Below, piece by piece: positions 19,666-19,966 of a stretch of DNA of 19,966 bases. The translations under genes and the position numbers were made by a program. The number at the start of each line of letters is the position of its first letter. Position 1 is the first letter of the stretch. The notes below the pieces were generated by a model. That model was given only the letters and a program-made list of their open reading frames with translations, was not told the origin of the DNA and did not search any database. The DNA is from Acanthaster planci (Eukaryota; Echinodermata; Asteroidea; Valvatida; Acanthasteridae). The stretch lies in the NCBI RefSeq assembly GCF_001949145.1, contig NW_019091403.1, forward strand, positions 1,421,447-1,441,412, read 5' to 3'.

Positions 19666-19966
19666 TCATGTCATCGTTGGTGCTTGGTATGATCTCACGA
19701 CAATATCAAATATAACGCTTGTGCAGTTGCTTGTATTACACTGTGTGCCCTAAATCTGTATGTGCAGTCATTGCCCTTAATAAGTGCTTTCTTCTGGAGT
19801 TATTTTGGGAATAAATAGCCCTGTTGTTTACAAGATTTTGTGTTTTGTTTGAATCATTTTTATTATGGCATTTGTACAAAGGCATACTTAATGAGATTTC
19901 ATGATCACTCCCTGTGATGAATTAGCACCTTTTTTGCTTATGAACTTTTGCTGCAACTCCGCTCTG

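Noticed and set aside
1-19966. CRISPR array, bacterial operon, phage or integrated virus
   Set aside because: There are no regularly spaced repeats, no operon-like runs of adjacent genes and no viral hallmark proteins; spliced animal-type genes fill the window.

Overview
This is a eukaryotic, almost certainly metazoan, nuclear window. Genes have GT-AG introns of about 0.25 to 2 kb, intergenic DNA is AT-rich with mononucleotide C/G runs, and one gene encodes a signal-peptide/Ig/transmembrane receptor. Base composition, intron size and the gene set suggest a marine invertebrate, perhaps a deuterostome (echinoderm, hemichordate or amphioxus). The species cannot be fixed from the sequence, so this is an inference.

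Layout: (1) 747-3232, plus strand: a complete four-exon gene for a 224-residue atypical short-chain dehydrogenase/NAD(P)-binding reductase of the BLVRB/NmrA-like type; its exon phases and splice sites all agree. (2) 3233-6123: the convergent 3' flanks of genes 1 and 2, without credible coding sequence. (3) 6124-8925, minus strand: one uninterrupted 933-codon reading frame for a type I membrane receptor with a signal peptide, three Ig-like domains resembling the nephrin/Kirre family, one membrane span and a long tail rich in SH3- and SH2-type docking motifs. (4) 8926-14300: the CpG-richer upstream region of gene 2. It holds no complete gene, but it has an orphan Ig-domain fragment on the plus strand (about 10.30-10.43 kb), a nearby hydrophobic frame, several short inverted repeats and a possible minus-strand exon near 13.7-13.97 kb. 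(5) 16846 to about 19313, minus strand: the last three exons of a gene whose C-terminus looks like TEX11/SPO22/ZIP4, the meiotic crossover TPR protein. The rest of that gene lies beyond the right edge. (6) 19393-19665, minus strand: a 90-codon open stretch of protein-like sequence of unknown identity.

The three genes show no sign of acting in one pathway: a probable housekeeping oxidoreductase, a cell-surface adhesion/signalling receptor and a meiotic protein. The most notable points are the lack of introns in a large Ig receptor CDS between intron-containing neighbours, the repeated docking modules in its tail, the Ig remnant upstream on the other strand, and the CpG-rich block that coincides with the receptor and its upstream DNA. 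No rRNA, tRNA, CRISPR array, complete transposon or virus was recognised.
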